Shown: piece after piece, positions 10,084-22,480 of the stretch
How positions within the stretch are numbered: position 1 is the stretch's first letter
Layout: every line of letters begins with the position of its first letter
Assembly: GCF_947623445.1 (NCBI RefSeq)
Contig: NC_135240.1
Span: 3,348,001 to 3,412,000 of the forward strand
Length of the DNA: 64,000 nt
Reading direction: 5' to 3'
DNA from: Clavelina lepadiformis
Lineage: Eukaryota > Chordata > Ascidiacea > Aplousobranchia > Clavelinidae
The notes under the pieces: generated by a model
Seen by the model: only the letters and a program-made list of their open reading frames with translations
What the model was told of the DNA's origin: nothing
Databases searched by the model: none
Made by a program: the position numbers and the translations under genes

Positions 10084-11261
10084 GTGAGTATTTCCGTTTA
10101 CCAAGAGCTTATACTTCAGTGTGCTATGTTAACGGCCAATTTTGAGTGATTGATGTGTCCCGCTTTCGTGAAGTGAATTGTTCTTTTTAAATATATTCAT
10201 CTTCGTAGTTACGCAGGTAATTACATATATTTACCTACTGGGTAGTTATATGTCGTTTAATGACACTTTGATTATAAAGCGATTAATAAAATGGCTATTA
10301 CTAGGGCCCACAAAAGTCAATAAAGTCAAAAATTTTTAAGGACCTTGTTTGACCACGAATCAAAGAATAAAGTTGTTTTCAGCACCTAGGGGGGTGTTTC
10401 TAAGAATTTAATAGGTTAAAATAAAGTCAAAATTTGTCAAATTATGGGTTTTGACACAGTTTTTGTGTTTCTTGAAAGTTATTTTTGTAAAAATCCTCGT
10501 GGAAGCATTGTAAATCAGGAACTGCGACACAATAAAACCATATTAACCCATAAAAGCAGGAAATAAGTCACATTGCCCACTTGGATCAGCAGTAACTTTA
10601 TCGCAAATTGTCCATTGTTTATTCATTGTTACGTATTTAAGTAATCCTTATGCCACGTAAAGGGGTTTAAATGGATGTTGTTGAAGTCAAATCATGCTGT
10701 AGGTGTGGTATCACTTGACGGGGAGTATTGTTTCCAGTCCAATTGCTCAACAGCCAAGCAGGAGAGATGAGCTAGCACTGTGTGTACGTGACGCATAGAC
10801 AAAACCTACAACCAATGTAATAAGAAATTGACGACTTCAACTTTATCAATGTTTATCTTGAACAGAATTTATACAAACGTTTTCTTAAACTCTTAGATAT
10901 TGCAAAATTATAGATTTAATATCTTTTCCATCTAAAATTATTGTTACTTTTAAAGTCTTTATCATTAAGTTTGTCTCACACCCAAACTATAAAAGCTTCT
11001 ATTACTTTGTAATCAATTCAACACAATATAATTTTGCAAAGTACCTTTATTTTGCCTTCATTGTGGAAGAGTCCTATTTCCAAATTCAAAGAAGTTATTG
11101 GCAACATCTGAAGTTAATATAAAATGAAAGCTGGACAGCAATTCATTAGCATAAAATTTATTCAAGACTATAGAACTACATGTTAAACTTAATTTCTGTC
11201 AGTGACCGAAAAAGAGTGATCAAAAAAATTTGAAGATACCAACTAAATAATTATATTTGAC
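10084..11261. other. No gene recognised
   Basis: AT-rich DNA without splice-bounded open frames that I can support. A GTCAATAAAGTCAAAAATTT stretch near 10,315 recurs partly at 10,420 (ATAAAGTCAAAATTTGTCAA), a short local repeat. The copy B equivalent is 37,348-38,525. Confidence 0.4.
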
Positions 11262-11923
11262 CTGAAACTTTATCTTAAAGTGCTGTGTGATATGATCTTC
11301 GATGCCACCGATAAAATTCTCCACTTCTTCAACTGAAATTAAATCAGAACCAGATGAAGGAACACTGCAAAATTATATCATATCTTAAATCCTTCAACTT
11401 GGCACGATATATCCATTAATTAATTATTCATGCTATAGTATGTTCAATATGAATTAATAACATACATTATTACATCAGGGTCATGCAAACTTTTTAGGCT
11501 CATGAGCTACATTTACAAAAACGAGGTCAAAATGATTGACCAATAAGAGAAGTTCTTATATCATTTGCTAAACAAGGCCCATTTACTGGTTAGGTACTTC
11601 AATCATAAAATATTTAAGTGTTTTGAGCTAGTACCTAAAAATCCTAACAATGTTTATTGGCATGCAATCGATGTATTCGGCACCACTGTTATATATTTTT
11701 CAGTAAACGCAAACACTTACTTGGTCCATAATTTGGAAATTGATTCGGCCGTGAAAGAAGTTTCGATTGTGTTAATCCCAATGTCTGGTACCGGTATTTT
11801 CCATGATATTTTGGTGCTTTTAGATTTTTTATGCTTTAAAGATATATTTGCCCACATTGCTTGCATCCAAGTCAATGATAAACAACTGAATTCAATTTTT
11901 GGAATGTTGCAATCAAATTCTGT
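11262..11923 (-). CDS. Unrecognised gene, two phase-matched exons (copy A, partial)
   Basis: Minus-strand exon 11,923-11,721 has a TTCTGCAG acceptor and GTAAGT donor. It encodes TEFDCNIPKIEFSCLSLTWM, then a lysine-rich middle and SWKIPVPDIGINTIETSF. It ends in phase 2 and joins exon 11,364-11,262 (TTTGCAG acceptor, GTCAAA donor), which reads VPSSGSDLISVEEVENFIGG and onward. About 102 residues are open across the join with no stop, which supports real coding origin. I do not recognise the family. No signal peptide or membrane segment is visible, and other exons were not found within a kilobase on either side. Confidence 0.45.
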
Positions 11924-12276
11924 CTGCAGAAAATAGATCATAAATTTTAAATGGAAATAAAAATCTTGAGCAAACATTTATGCATATAAACAAGCGGTTC
12001 TCACCAAAGAATGCTCAAAACACACAGCAAGCAACGCTAAAATCCAACTCACGTGAACAACATCAACGCATTTAGCTCGACGCACACGACAGGGTTAGAA
12101 ATTCTAATTTGGGTCGAGGGTGGAGAGACGCTCTGCATTAGTCGACGTCCTGAAGGTTTCCATTCAGTTTCTATTGTGTATTTGCGTAGGGCCCGAAATT
12201 CTCAACGTTTCGGCGGCGCCGTTTAGCGGTGGTTGAAATAGCACTCTGTATGAACAAAAGTTGGTTGAAGTGGATG

Positions 12277-13263
12277 TTAACCCTTTGCACTCCACCTACA
12301 TCCCTGGGATGATAAACAAAATTATGTAATGCTATCCACCTACATCCCTGGGATGAATTTTGTGTAAAGCGGTTTTTACAGGTCCATCTACATCCTACGA
12401 ATGTTAGAAAATTTTTATCGATTTCGGAACATGCTAGTTTGTTTTTATTACGGTTATCCCCCTAACTCAGCTTAAATTCAAGTTAAATTTGAACTGGAGT
12501 CTGGAAAACAGTTAGTAAAACTGGGGTAGTAAGAAGCATTTCTTGCATCAGTAATAATGGATTTTGGTTGTTATTGTATTTTATTACTACCTTACAGACG
12601 ACAGTTGTAATTTGACTAATTGGTTTGCAATGCAGTTTTGTAATGTAAAGGTACTTTGTTTTGTAATGCAAAGGTAATGTACCTCTGCTACCAGTGTTAG
12701 GCAGAGGAATTTTGGTTTCACTGGTCAAGAAACTCTTTGCATTCAGGCTGAACCTTCACACGAAGGTAAAGTTTGGCCAATAGACGTATTCAGTCTATTT
12801 ATATCAGATGACATCATTAGTCTAATGGTGAGAGAAACGAACTGTTACGCTTGTCAGGTCATTGCAGGACAAACTGTAACACGCCATTCACAATTAAATT
12901 CCTGGAAACCAACCTCCTCATCTGAAATCAAGACAATCATAGGAATTTTTTTTATATGGGAATACACAAACTTCCCCAAATAGCACCGTATTGGTCGAAA
13001 AGCAAGCTGTATGTTCTTTTTCAATATAATAAAATTACAAAAAATTTCACCATTTGTCTGTGTTGAACAAGTATTGTGAAACAGGAAAAAAGGCAAAAAA
13101 ATAGTAAAAGTAATTTTTTTCGTAAGAACCACCAGTGGGTCACAACTTAGTAGCAAAATTTTACGCATGACACAATAATAAGTCGCATCAAAGTGAACTT
13201 TAAAAAAACAGTAATTTTGTTTGTACGACCCACTGGTGGGTCACATCGCAGTGAACGTGTTAA
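12277..13263 (+). mobile_element. Decayed piggyBac element, copy A
   Basis: TTAA at 12,277-12,280 and at 13,260-13,263 flank a 979-bp element. Termini are CCCTTTGCACTCC and, inverted, CACGTTCACTGCG, matching imperfectly as piggyBac ends do. Subterminal repeats TCCACCTACATCCCTGGGAT occur twice at the left; at the right, ACCCACTGGTGGGT forms an inverted pair. Between about 12,795 and 13,046 the plus strand reads piggyBac transposase N-terminal motifs: SDDIISLMVRETN, LNSWKPTSSSEIK and, after a frameshift, KLPQIAPYWSKSKLY. The catalytic half is missing. The right TTAA is only 18 bp from the next PARP-pseudogene exon. Confidence 0.75.
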
Positions 13264-16200
13264 TTATCTTCTTTCCGCCAGGGTAAGCATTGAAGAGCAA
13301 GATGTTAATGGAATGACCCCAGTCATGATTGAGGCGGGAAGAGAGAAGAATGTTGATCTTTTGCTGAAAACAGCGAGCAAGAGTAACTTCCTGCATGTGG
13401 TTAATGTTGCTGAACGTCCTGATCGTAACAACAGATCTGCCGTTCATTACGCTGCTATGAATGGCCATGCTGTAAGTAGAGTTAAGCAAATATGGTATTT
13501 TATGTTGTACATTTTTTATGAATATTCTTTATTTTAAACATGTTTACTGAAATATCCTGTGATAATTTATGAAACTGAATTGTTTTATCTGTTACTGTAA
13601 AGCGCCTTTGAGAGTTTTTTTTATCGGTTGTGAGGTGATTTAAAAATGTTTTTTATTATTAAAACCCTCGTATTTTGTGTAATTTAAGCGTAATATATTT
13701 TACTTTCTATATTACTTACCATAACATACTCGGTCATAAAGTATAGTGTGTTTCCAAGGCAATTTTAATTGTAAAATGCTTTGTTAAGGCTGTCATAGAA
13801 GTGTTGGCAAAGTACAAAACTGACTTGAACAAGACCTTGAGTGTTTCAAAGGCTCGTGCCACCCCGCTCACGCTGGCTGCTGCGAATGGTCATGTCCAAA
13901 CTTGCATGTTATTGGTGGAGGTATTTAAAACGTGATGTTACCTTATCATAACTTGTATGTATGTAGTCGTACATGTCACTTTAAATAAGTGCTTCCCAAC
14001 GTTTGTGTTACGCGGTTGATTTAGGAGGGTTGCCAGCTTTACGATGCACAGTCATGTTTCAGAACTTGAATTGGGGTAACTTATACCGCATGAAACTCTG
14101 GTCTCTGGGTTGGAGCTTTTTGTTTCTTAATTTTTTGTGCTATATCATAGTAATAGCTACAATTTTTTGTTTGTTATAAAAAAGATGATCATTTGTTACA
14201 AAATGAGCACAAGGGAAAAATAAAATGTGGCAGTGTCGTTCACACAATAATGAAACATGGCTTAATCAATTTTTGTTGTCTACTTGTTACCTGATTAGAC
14301 ACTTTGCCTCGTGTTGACACAGCTTAACCGTTTTAAATGAAACAGTAACAGCTTGCCAAATGCAAGACAGAATAATCCTTGGAAATCATAAAATAATACT
14401 ACTGTCAGAATTCCACTTTAACAACAACACAATATAGTGTTAACGTATCAAAAAACTAAAACAAGTGAGTAACGAAATTACACAACTAAAGCAAATGTGT
14501 TATGACAGTGTTGACTGTTGTAAAGTTGTTTGGATTTACCCTGAACGTTATAATGGACTTTAAAAACAAAATATCTCGTTAAACGTAAACATTATAAGCG
14601 GTTATACAGCAGCATTTCATGTGCATTTTAAGGTACAAGATTTACCTTGTTTAACATGTGGTGGCAGAACTGTTTTTTTATGCTTAAAATTTGCTTTGTT
14701 TACTTTCTAGTTTGGTGCACTCATAGAAATAAGGGACGAGTTGCAAAGGACGGCATTGATTCATGCAGCAATGAATGGACATTATCCTGTAATCACCTAT
14801 CTTCTACATAAAGGTAAGAGGATGCCTTTAGGTTGTAAAGTTTTGCTATAATCATGTACTACATCTCACAGTGAAACTACAGTACCTTGTAATTTTGTAT
14901 AACTTATCATTAATCTTATCAAATATTGCCTTTAGTCACGTTGATGATTTCAATTTCAGACACAGTTACGTTGTTTGGTTGTAGGTGCCGATCAAAATGT
15001 TGCCGATTCATCAAACAACTCAGCCATTCATTATGCAGCAGCTTATGGATGGTACCACTGTGTGCTGGTACTTCTACAAGCTTCTGCCAACCCCGATGTG
15101 TATAATGACAGAAAGGTTCGCCAAAATCACTTTGTTCGTATTCACAGAGTTAAATGGAATGCATACTGTCATGCTTTATAGGCTGTGTTGGCTGTTTTGT
15201 TCATGTTACCACTCATTAACTGCTCCAAACATTACACAACAAATTCCAGTCAGTAGTTGTGCGTTAAGAATTTTTTATAAACTGGCAAAAGTCTGGATAT
15301 TCACAACAATAAGAACAATTTTTTATTGTTTTAGATGCCCCCAATAGGAGTGACCTTGTTGAAAGATCACAGAGAAACTGCCCACTTGGGCCACTTGTTG
15401 GCAGAACATCACGCCGATGCCTATTTCCGTGATGAGCGTGGCCGCACTATAGTAGCAAGACTACTTGCTGAAGAACCATTGACACGGGGCCTTTTTGATC
15501 GGGTGACTTATTTGATCGATACTTGATAAGTTGATACTCGATAATATGACATTTAAGAAGGAAGTCAGCCTAAAAATTGCAGCACCTAGAGTCTAGACTT
15601 TCCAAACCACCATGTTTTTATTAAAGACAAAGAAGCTTGAAGACCAGGCCTGTCCTTTGCTTGAAGCTTTGGTTATGGCATCTAAGTCTGACGTGAGTAC
15701 GATTGTTGGAAAAACTCGTCGAAATTATCGCAACCCAAATGATGAAGGAAAATCCGCCGCCCATTATCTCAGTAAATCAGCCATTGACAAGGTAAGTGCC
15801 TACAATCTATTTTTGTAATGTTAAAGGGTTATTTGGAAAATGGAACTGTGCATTTTCTGCCTGAGAAGTAAAGTTTTTAGCACCAACTTTAATAGATGAA
15901 AATTATTTGCTTTGAAAGGTATTTGCTGTTAACAAAAGTAAATTTCTCAAAGGAATGCAAAGTCCTGGCATGTCTTCTTCGCCACAAGCCAAAGTTGGAT
16001 CTATTGGATAGCCAAGGTGCTTCACCGTTAATCACGACGCTGTTGAATCGAAAAGGTCGCGCTGAACAGATGCTGTTGGATGCTGGCGCTCAGCCAAACT
16101 TTTGCTCAAACAACCCTAAGCACAAATATCCTATCGCTCCTTTAACTCTTGCTGTTGCCAGACATGGGTATGTTGTGCTGGTTGTGTAATGACCTGTTTT

Positions 16201-16617
16201 TACCGACTTACAAACAGTAGTATTGTACGAAATACTTCACAAATACTTCTTAATGTATTATATATTAATTACGGCTCGGGTTCCAAATAGCGACTGTCAA
16301 TAGAGCGACCACACGACAGCGACCTCACTTCTTTTATTAAATCCAAGGCTTAGGCGCACACGCACTCTTTCACCCCCTCCACACCACATATACCTTCCAT
16401 CCCCCACACCTCTCTACACACGTATGCACGCACAAACAGGCAAACACTGCGTAGTGAAAGATTGAAACCAAAAGGGACTTTAAAACAACCAAAAGTCTTG
16501 CAATAAAAATCAAGCCACGTTTATTTCTAAATTGTGAGCAAGGGCTCGAAGGAACTGCCGCAGATCATACTGGCCTCGATTTTGCTGTACAACAGTGATT
16601 CGTGTGTTCATTGTCAC

Positions 16618-17301
16618 CTATCTTTTCATTCGCTGAGTCAGGTCTCTGCCTTGTAGTAGCTGGGTTCGGTTTGCCCCTTGAAGGGCTTCCTCCCGTCTTA
16701 AAGCTTCGATGAATCGAAAGATGGAAGGATGATGAGTTTCCGTTGATCCCTGAAACACATTGTGCCAACTCTCTAGCTGGTTGTTGGTTCGTGGCAGTCC
16801 CGCATCTTGTCTGGCTTTCACACTCCGCATATGTACGGGAAACAATGGCTGTCGTCTGTCTCCCCGTCTGTTTCTTTGGCCCACGTAGTGGTCTTCGAAG
16901 TAATTTACGAGAGGCATTACTTCTGCTTTCCTTTTCCGTCTGATGGTTTGACGCAGATTTGTGGAAGAGCCAACAGCTGCTGCAACTTCTTCATTAACTT
17001 CGGTCAATGCATCCTGCACGATTCTTCGTGGTGGATCCCGTGCTCTTACTGCAGCTGTTTTTACACTGTTTTCAACTCTCCTGGCTGCCACTTCCGTAGG
17101 GTTTGGTGGATGCGTGTGGACGCCACTGCTCACTGGGGGCTGTTGTTGCTCACGATACTGAAGGCTTGTCGTTAGGCGACCTTTACAACCTGTTTTAGCA
17201 CATCTCCAATTGATTGTATTTAACTTTGTTTTGTCTTTCCTGTACAAAAAGCCTTCATAACTTATCATGTCACTTCCTTTTCTTGAAATTATAAAATCCA
17301 T
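16618..17301 (-). CDS. FLYWCH-MULE transposase, internally deleted (copy A)
   Basis: An uninterrupted 227-codon minus-strand frame. Residues 1-72 form a FLYWCH zinc finger (GFLYRKDKTKL, WRCAKTGCKG, HTHPP), the DNA-binding domain at the N-terminus of many Mutator-like transposases. Residues about 130-227 resemble the transposase C-terminus (LPRTNNQLESWHNVFQG, IFRFIEALRREE). The DDE catalytic core of a few hundred residues between them is missing, yet the frame stays open across the join near residue 125. It cannot catalyse transposition, but could in principle bind element ends. ORF and element termini belong together: they lie inside the same 9-bp target duplication. Identical in copy B. Confidence 0.7.
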   Translation of the reverse strand: MDFIISRKGSDMISYEGFLYRKDKTKLNTINWRCAKTGCKGRLTTSLQYREQQQPPVSSGVHTHPPNPTEVAARRVENSVKTAAVRARDPPRRIVQDALTEVNEEVAAAVGSSTNLRQTIRRKRKAEVMPLVNYFEDHYVGQRNRRGDRRQPLFPVHMRSVKARQDAGLPRTNNQLESWHNVFQGSTETHHPSIFRFIEALRREEALQGANRTQLLQGRDLTQRMKR

Positions 17302-17403
17302 TGGGGCAAATTTTTCAAACGACCTTAAAATTAATGTGACACGTCATAGTGTTGCCTTCCATTTATAAATGCCTCATTCGACTCAGTGAACACGAGTTAA
17401 GTC

Positions 17404-18144
17404 TAGGCTTACCATACGTCCCGTTTTAGCCGGGACAGTCCCGCTTTTAAAGGCTTTGTCCCGGCGTCTCGATCAGTCAACTAAAAGTCCCGCTTTGGCA
17501 TTTACTGAGCCAGCATTGCCCCACACTACACGAATATTAGCATGATGTGATTGGTCTGTTTAGCTAACTTCCTGAAGAGTGATGCGTGTTCTCGTTTCGT
17601 TGTGTTAAATGTGAAAGTAATTGTTACATCATTGTAGCGGGTAATTGGTCCAGTGGTGAGTTGATTGTTAGCGCATTCGCTTGTTCACTGTTCAGTAATA
17701 GTAGGCTAGGAGGAGGAGATGATCCTTTTGCAGTTGGGTTATTGAAAGAACTTATTTCGTACGGTTCCGGTACTTGTTTGCATTTTCTTCTGCAAAAACC
17801 ATTTGAATGTGAAAGCCCTTATCACCTGCAAAATTAAAACTGACTTTTCCTGCTGTGGTTTTTATGAGAAAATAAAGTTGAATATAGACTTCTGGAAGAA
17901 AGTATTGTCTACAGAAAAGTATGATTGGACGATTATGTAAATTTACAAATGCTTGAACATTGTTTTGTTTCCTAGCAAAATCCATTATTTTAGTTTTTCT
18001 TGGTGTCTTACTACTTTAGTTGTCCCTGACGATAGGAATCCAAAATAGTCTCATACTTCTAGTAAAATGTAAACCACATTTATCTGATAGGGCTTGTTGT
18101 TCTGAAGCGTCCCGCTTTTCAATCAAAAAAATATGGTAAGCCTA
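17404..18144. mobile_element. Non-autonomous hAT, 741 bp, 8-bp TSD (copy A)
   Basis: GTTAAGTC at 17,396-17,403 and 18,145-18,152 is an exact 8-bp target duplication, the hAT size. Inverted termini TAGGCTTACCATA (start) and TATGGTAAGCCTA (end) match perfectly. CGTCCCG lies just inside both ends. It is nested within the Mutator-like element, so it inserted later. There is no transposase. An internal TGGTCCAGTGG fits the tRNA A-box consensus, but no B box follows at the right distance. Confidence 0.9.
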
Positions 18145-21100
18145 GTTAAGTCGCTATCGTAACAGTCCTGTTTTAATGCGGTCGGCATTTATACCATCGC
18201 TGTTTGGAATGTCGCTCACTTGATTACGTCGCTATTATGAAGTCGCCATTATGACAGTCGCTGTTTTGACAGTGGCTATCCGGCCTGGATGCCATTAATT
18301 ACGCAGTACATGGATGTATGTGTTTTTCTAACATTTCAGTCCTGGCGATCGCAGCCTGCTTCCGGCTATCCGAGCTCTTCTTCAAACAATATCAGACATC
18401 AAACTCGTGCCACCCGATCCCAGGAATGGAAGAACTGCGCTCATGTTTGCGGTTGAAAAGGGAGAAGGTGGTTAAACTGATGTAAACCTAAGCATGGGCA
18501 ATGAGCATAAATCCCTAATCCTGTAACTGCCTGAGATTGTGGAATATAAAACCCAAATTCAGGACCATAATTATTCTGTTCCATCTTTCTGTTCCAGTCA
18601 ATAGCCACTTTTACATACGATAAAAGCATTATTGTACAAAGGCTTCGACAAAGTTTTCTTTTATAGAAATTGACCTGGTGAATGCCTTGCTTGAGAAGCA
18701 AGCGTCATTGAAAGAATGTGATGCCCAGTGCAGGACACCTCTTCATCTTGCTGTCAATGCAAGTGGCCCATCATCTGCCCTCTTTGACATTCCTGATCTG
18801 CTGATAGAGAAAGGCGCCAGTCTCACAGTTGCTGATAAATTTGGACGGGTTCCTCTTCATTACGCTTACGTGAAGATTGGCAATTAAGTTTAGCTTCTTA
18901 GACACTTGCATTATCTCATTTTATTTTCATGAGCAATAAATTTGTACAGGTCCGGTTGATAATGATATGATGAAATCATATGTATAATGCATTAATGCTA
19001 TTGCTAAACATGAGAGTTACGCATTCAAATACATCTCCATTGTGTAACATTAAATGAAGCAACAAGAGAAACTATTGTATTACGGTTGATAACAACGCAT
19101 GTATTTACAGCAATGAGCATCTATGCCATTGAGCTTATTATTTCTCAGAGAATTGGTTACTTCGGAGAAAGGGTGTGATCCCATTGAACTCACGACACTG
19201 CTCACTTCAGGAATGTCCGGTGAGGAGGTGGACACCGCTGACGCTTCAGGTCGAACTCCTCTTCACGAAGCTGCTCGTCAAGGTACGATGATATGCTGCA
19301 TGCATCTCGTCGAGAGAGGGGCAAACATCAACAGACAAGATTCGGATTGCAACTCTCCAATGAGCCTCGCTGTCAAAGCCGGCCATAACAGGTGAGGTTA
19401 AGTTCTTAAGCACTGGTCTTTTTCTATGAAGTCTATTGAAAACGTGATATTTTAAAGTAATTGTGCCATGTTGTGGAAAATTATTTGGTTGTCAGTTGTC
19501 GCATCATTCACTTTGCTGTTTTGCATTCACCGCTTAACTGGGTGTCTTGTTTTAAGCGAAATGTACTTCATGCGTATCTGATCAAAGTATTGTGAACTCT
19601 ATGAACTCATGTTTAGATTTGCTTTTAAATCGAGGAAATGGTTGTTGTTTGTCTGTAAAAGCTGATGAGCACTAAAAGAATTCTTTGACATATTTTTCCA
19701 GTTGTGTGATGATGTTGATCCGGAAAGGTGCTAACGTCAACACAAACGTAATCACAATCCCACGTCCACTAAGTGGAGCTGATACCCAGGAAGAAACTTC
19801 CCACAGGAAATGGAGACTGAAGTCTGCTATTGCCCCGCCACCCAAGCCCACTTGTGAACCGGCTTTCAAGGTGAAACTACTTAATAAAACATTGCACCAA
19901 ATTTTTGGAAAAATAACAACTGTAGAAGTGTTCATGTTGTATTGGACACTAACATGTATAAGGTCCTTTCCCAGAGTATAAGATTACTAGACGTACAACG
20001 CGCAGAATATAGTGTTAATGTTCAATACAGTATGAAGATTTTTGCGCTTACTGTCTTTTTTGCCAAAATTTGCCCCATTCAATTCTCCCAAAGTTATACT
20101 TAATACATGTTAAGCTACAGGGGAGCTCTCAGCCATGCACATTCCAACCTTGTGTTTGTTACAGGTTGTTGTGGAGAAAGGCTGGCAAGGTGTTACTTAT
20201 GTTATGCTGGATAGGCTTGAAGCTTGTGGAGTGAAGTATGCGTCAGCAGTAGAAGTGAGCACCAATTAACCATTAATGTTTAAATAATAGTTTTATTTTT
20301 TAGTCTTTAATGTCTCATTAAATGTTACTTTTAAACTTCTGTTTTTATTTTGCATTGAATACCAACCACATCTGTCCACGACTTTGCGCCATTGTTTACA
20401 TTTTCTTTGCAGTCGGCGATGCGAGCTCGAAAATACCAGGTCGTTTTATCTCTACTTCGCAAACAGAGAGATTCTAGCAAGCTGTGTGAAAAGAATGACC
20501 TGAAGCAGAACCTTCTCCACGTTCTTGCAATAAATCGACCAACCAACACTGATGTTCAGATCAAGGTAGAAATGATTTTTAGATTTCCATTGCTCACCCT
20601 GCATCGGAGATGAAGAAAGTTGTCATGTTGAATTTAATTCCATGATAACTGATACAAATCTCCAATAGCAAATGTGACATATTAGAACAAGGGCTATGGT
20701 GTAAGAAAACTTATAGCCACTACTCTTATGTCAACAAGCATATGTTGGGCGTAATAACCTTTGTTTCCTCTTAAGCATGGTTTCCTCTTAAGCATCGGTT
20801 CACACTAGTGTTCTTCAGGTGGCAAAAGTCTTAATTGAATGCGGTGTGCCAAGTTACACAACTGATGAGCGTGGATGCACACCATTTCATTATGCTGCTT
20901 TTACGAAGAACCTTACACTCATCAAGGTTTTCATTGGTATGCACTATGCAGTGTTAGTTACCGTGATGCCCTGTATTTTAAAGATAGCTAACCTTCACGG
21001 TCTCTCATTTATTTGTTTTGCAGAGCGAAATCCTTCTTCGTTCCGAGGCATGATCGTACTCACTGATTTGGCAGGTAGAAATGCTTTTGCCGCTCTGCTG

Positions 21101-22480
21101 TGGAACTCTGCAATTAATGATGACACAACTGCTAACATATTGAAGTAAGTCTTAAATTAAAATTGTAGAAAATTTAGTATTTTGTAGAAACTTTATTTCA
21201 AATTAAACTGTGCATGTATAACAGCTCGTAAATCAAAACATGCCATTTTAAACTTGTGTTTCTATCGACATTTCAAAGCAAAATTTACCCGGTTCTCTTA
21301 GACTCTTCCTGGAGCATGATCGTGGAAGTGGAGCGATAAATTGAACTTGTCGATTCCCGATCCCACTCATCGAGGTTTCTTCTCCTGACTGCGATCCGGC
21401 TATTGTCGTGAACGATTACTTCAGCGGCGAAATCGAGAGCATCGTCATCAACCCACTGACAAGAGCCATTCAACTGAAAGCTCATCGGGTGAGGCGTCTT
21501 AGTGTCTGAAATGAAAACATTAACTTTTCATTTTTATTCCTATTTTTCTTATTTGTTTTAGTATTTATTTAACCATCTCATATGTTATTGCAACAAAGTT
21601 TTTTCTGCCCATGTATTATGCGCTTCATGGTCAGTATTGGTTTTTTGTTTGCCGTTGCACACCTTCTTAACAATATGTTACATTGTTACTATCATGGTAA
21701 TTTACTGTACAGGTGATTGACCTCCTGTTGGATTACAACGTTGACATCAATATTCAAGTCGATGGAATCAAGAATCAAACACCACTCATGCTGGCTGTAC
21801 AACATGTGGGATTAGCTTACAGAATCTGATTATTGTCAATAATAAACATCTGTGGATGTATTTATCGACCAAGCATTGCTTTCTCAGTATTTTTTTTTCG
21901 ATTTATGTAGTCAATGCAACAGTTAAATGTTGTTCATTGTTGTTAATTTTAGAATGATGAAGATGTCGTTAAAAAGTTGCTTAACCACAAAACGCCAGTC
22001 TTGCTGTCAGCATTGGACAGTGACGACCGAACGGTCCTTCACCACGCTGCTAAACCAGTTGCTTACGGCTGCTGGGAAAACATAACCAATTAACCATACT
22101 GAAGTAAGTCAGTAAGTGTGCTTGCTCAGGTCAAGGCTTCACCTTGATTCACCTTGCTTCAATTTATTAAAATTGCTGTTTCTCAGACGAAATAGCTTTT
22201 TCATTGCTTTCTCAGGCTTCTCGTTGATCAAGGGGTGATCAAGGGATCCCCCAAGTTGGCAGATTCGGAGGCACCGCACTCTCGTATGCTCTTGAAGGAG
22301 GATCTGGAAGAATGTCTGACGAATTACAAGCTGTCATGAACATCGATCGTGAAAAATGGGTCAGTTGCTCTTTTAGAATTGTTTGTCAGCCATTAATTTT
22401 CTATAATTTTGTGTAATTCCACATTTTCAAAGAACTTTTTGCCAAAATAGCACAGAAAATTTTTTTCTCCCATCATTCAG

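Larger units (their letters stand above)
16273..18293 (-). mobile_element. Mutator-like element with 9-bp TSD (copy A), hosting a nested hAT
   Basis: ATTAATTAC at 16,264-16,272 and 18,294-18,302 is a 9-bp target duplication, the Mutator superfamily size (10 bp if the next G is counted). The termini GGCTCGGGTTCC...ATAGCGACTGTC and, inverted, GGCATCCAGGCC...ATAGCCACTGTC have identical spacing over 26 nt. Subterminal GTCGCT units are frequent at both ends. It lies in the intron between PARP-pseudogene exons 16,167 and 18,340. Without the nested hAT it is about 1,272 bp. It carries the FLYWCH ORF at 16,618-17,301. Confidence 0.85.

Noticed and set aside
11479..11540. Possible hAT terminus (CAGGGTCATGCAAACTTTTT)
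   Set aside because: Looks like a hAT end, but no partner terminus, target duplication or coding remnant was found nearby.
11565..11936. 123-codon plus-strand frame
   Set aside because: Antisense to the minus-strand exon 11,923-11,721, which has good splice sites and a phase-matched partner.
16743..17175. Plus-strand frames of 66-122 codons
   Set aside because: Antisense to the FLYWCH-transposase frame, which has recognisable domains.
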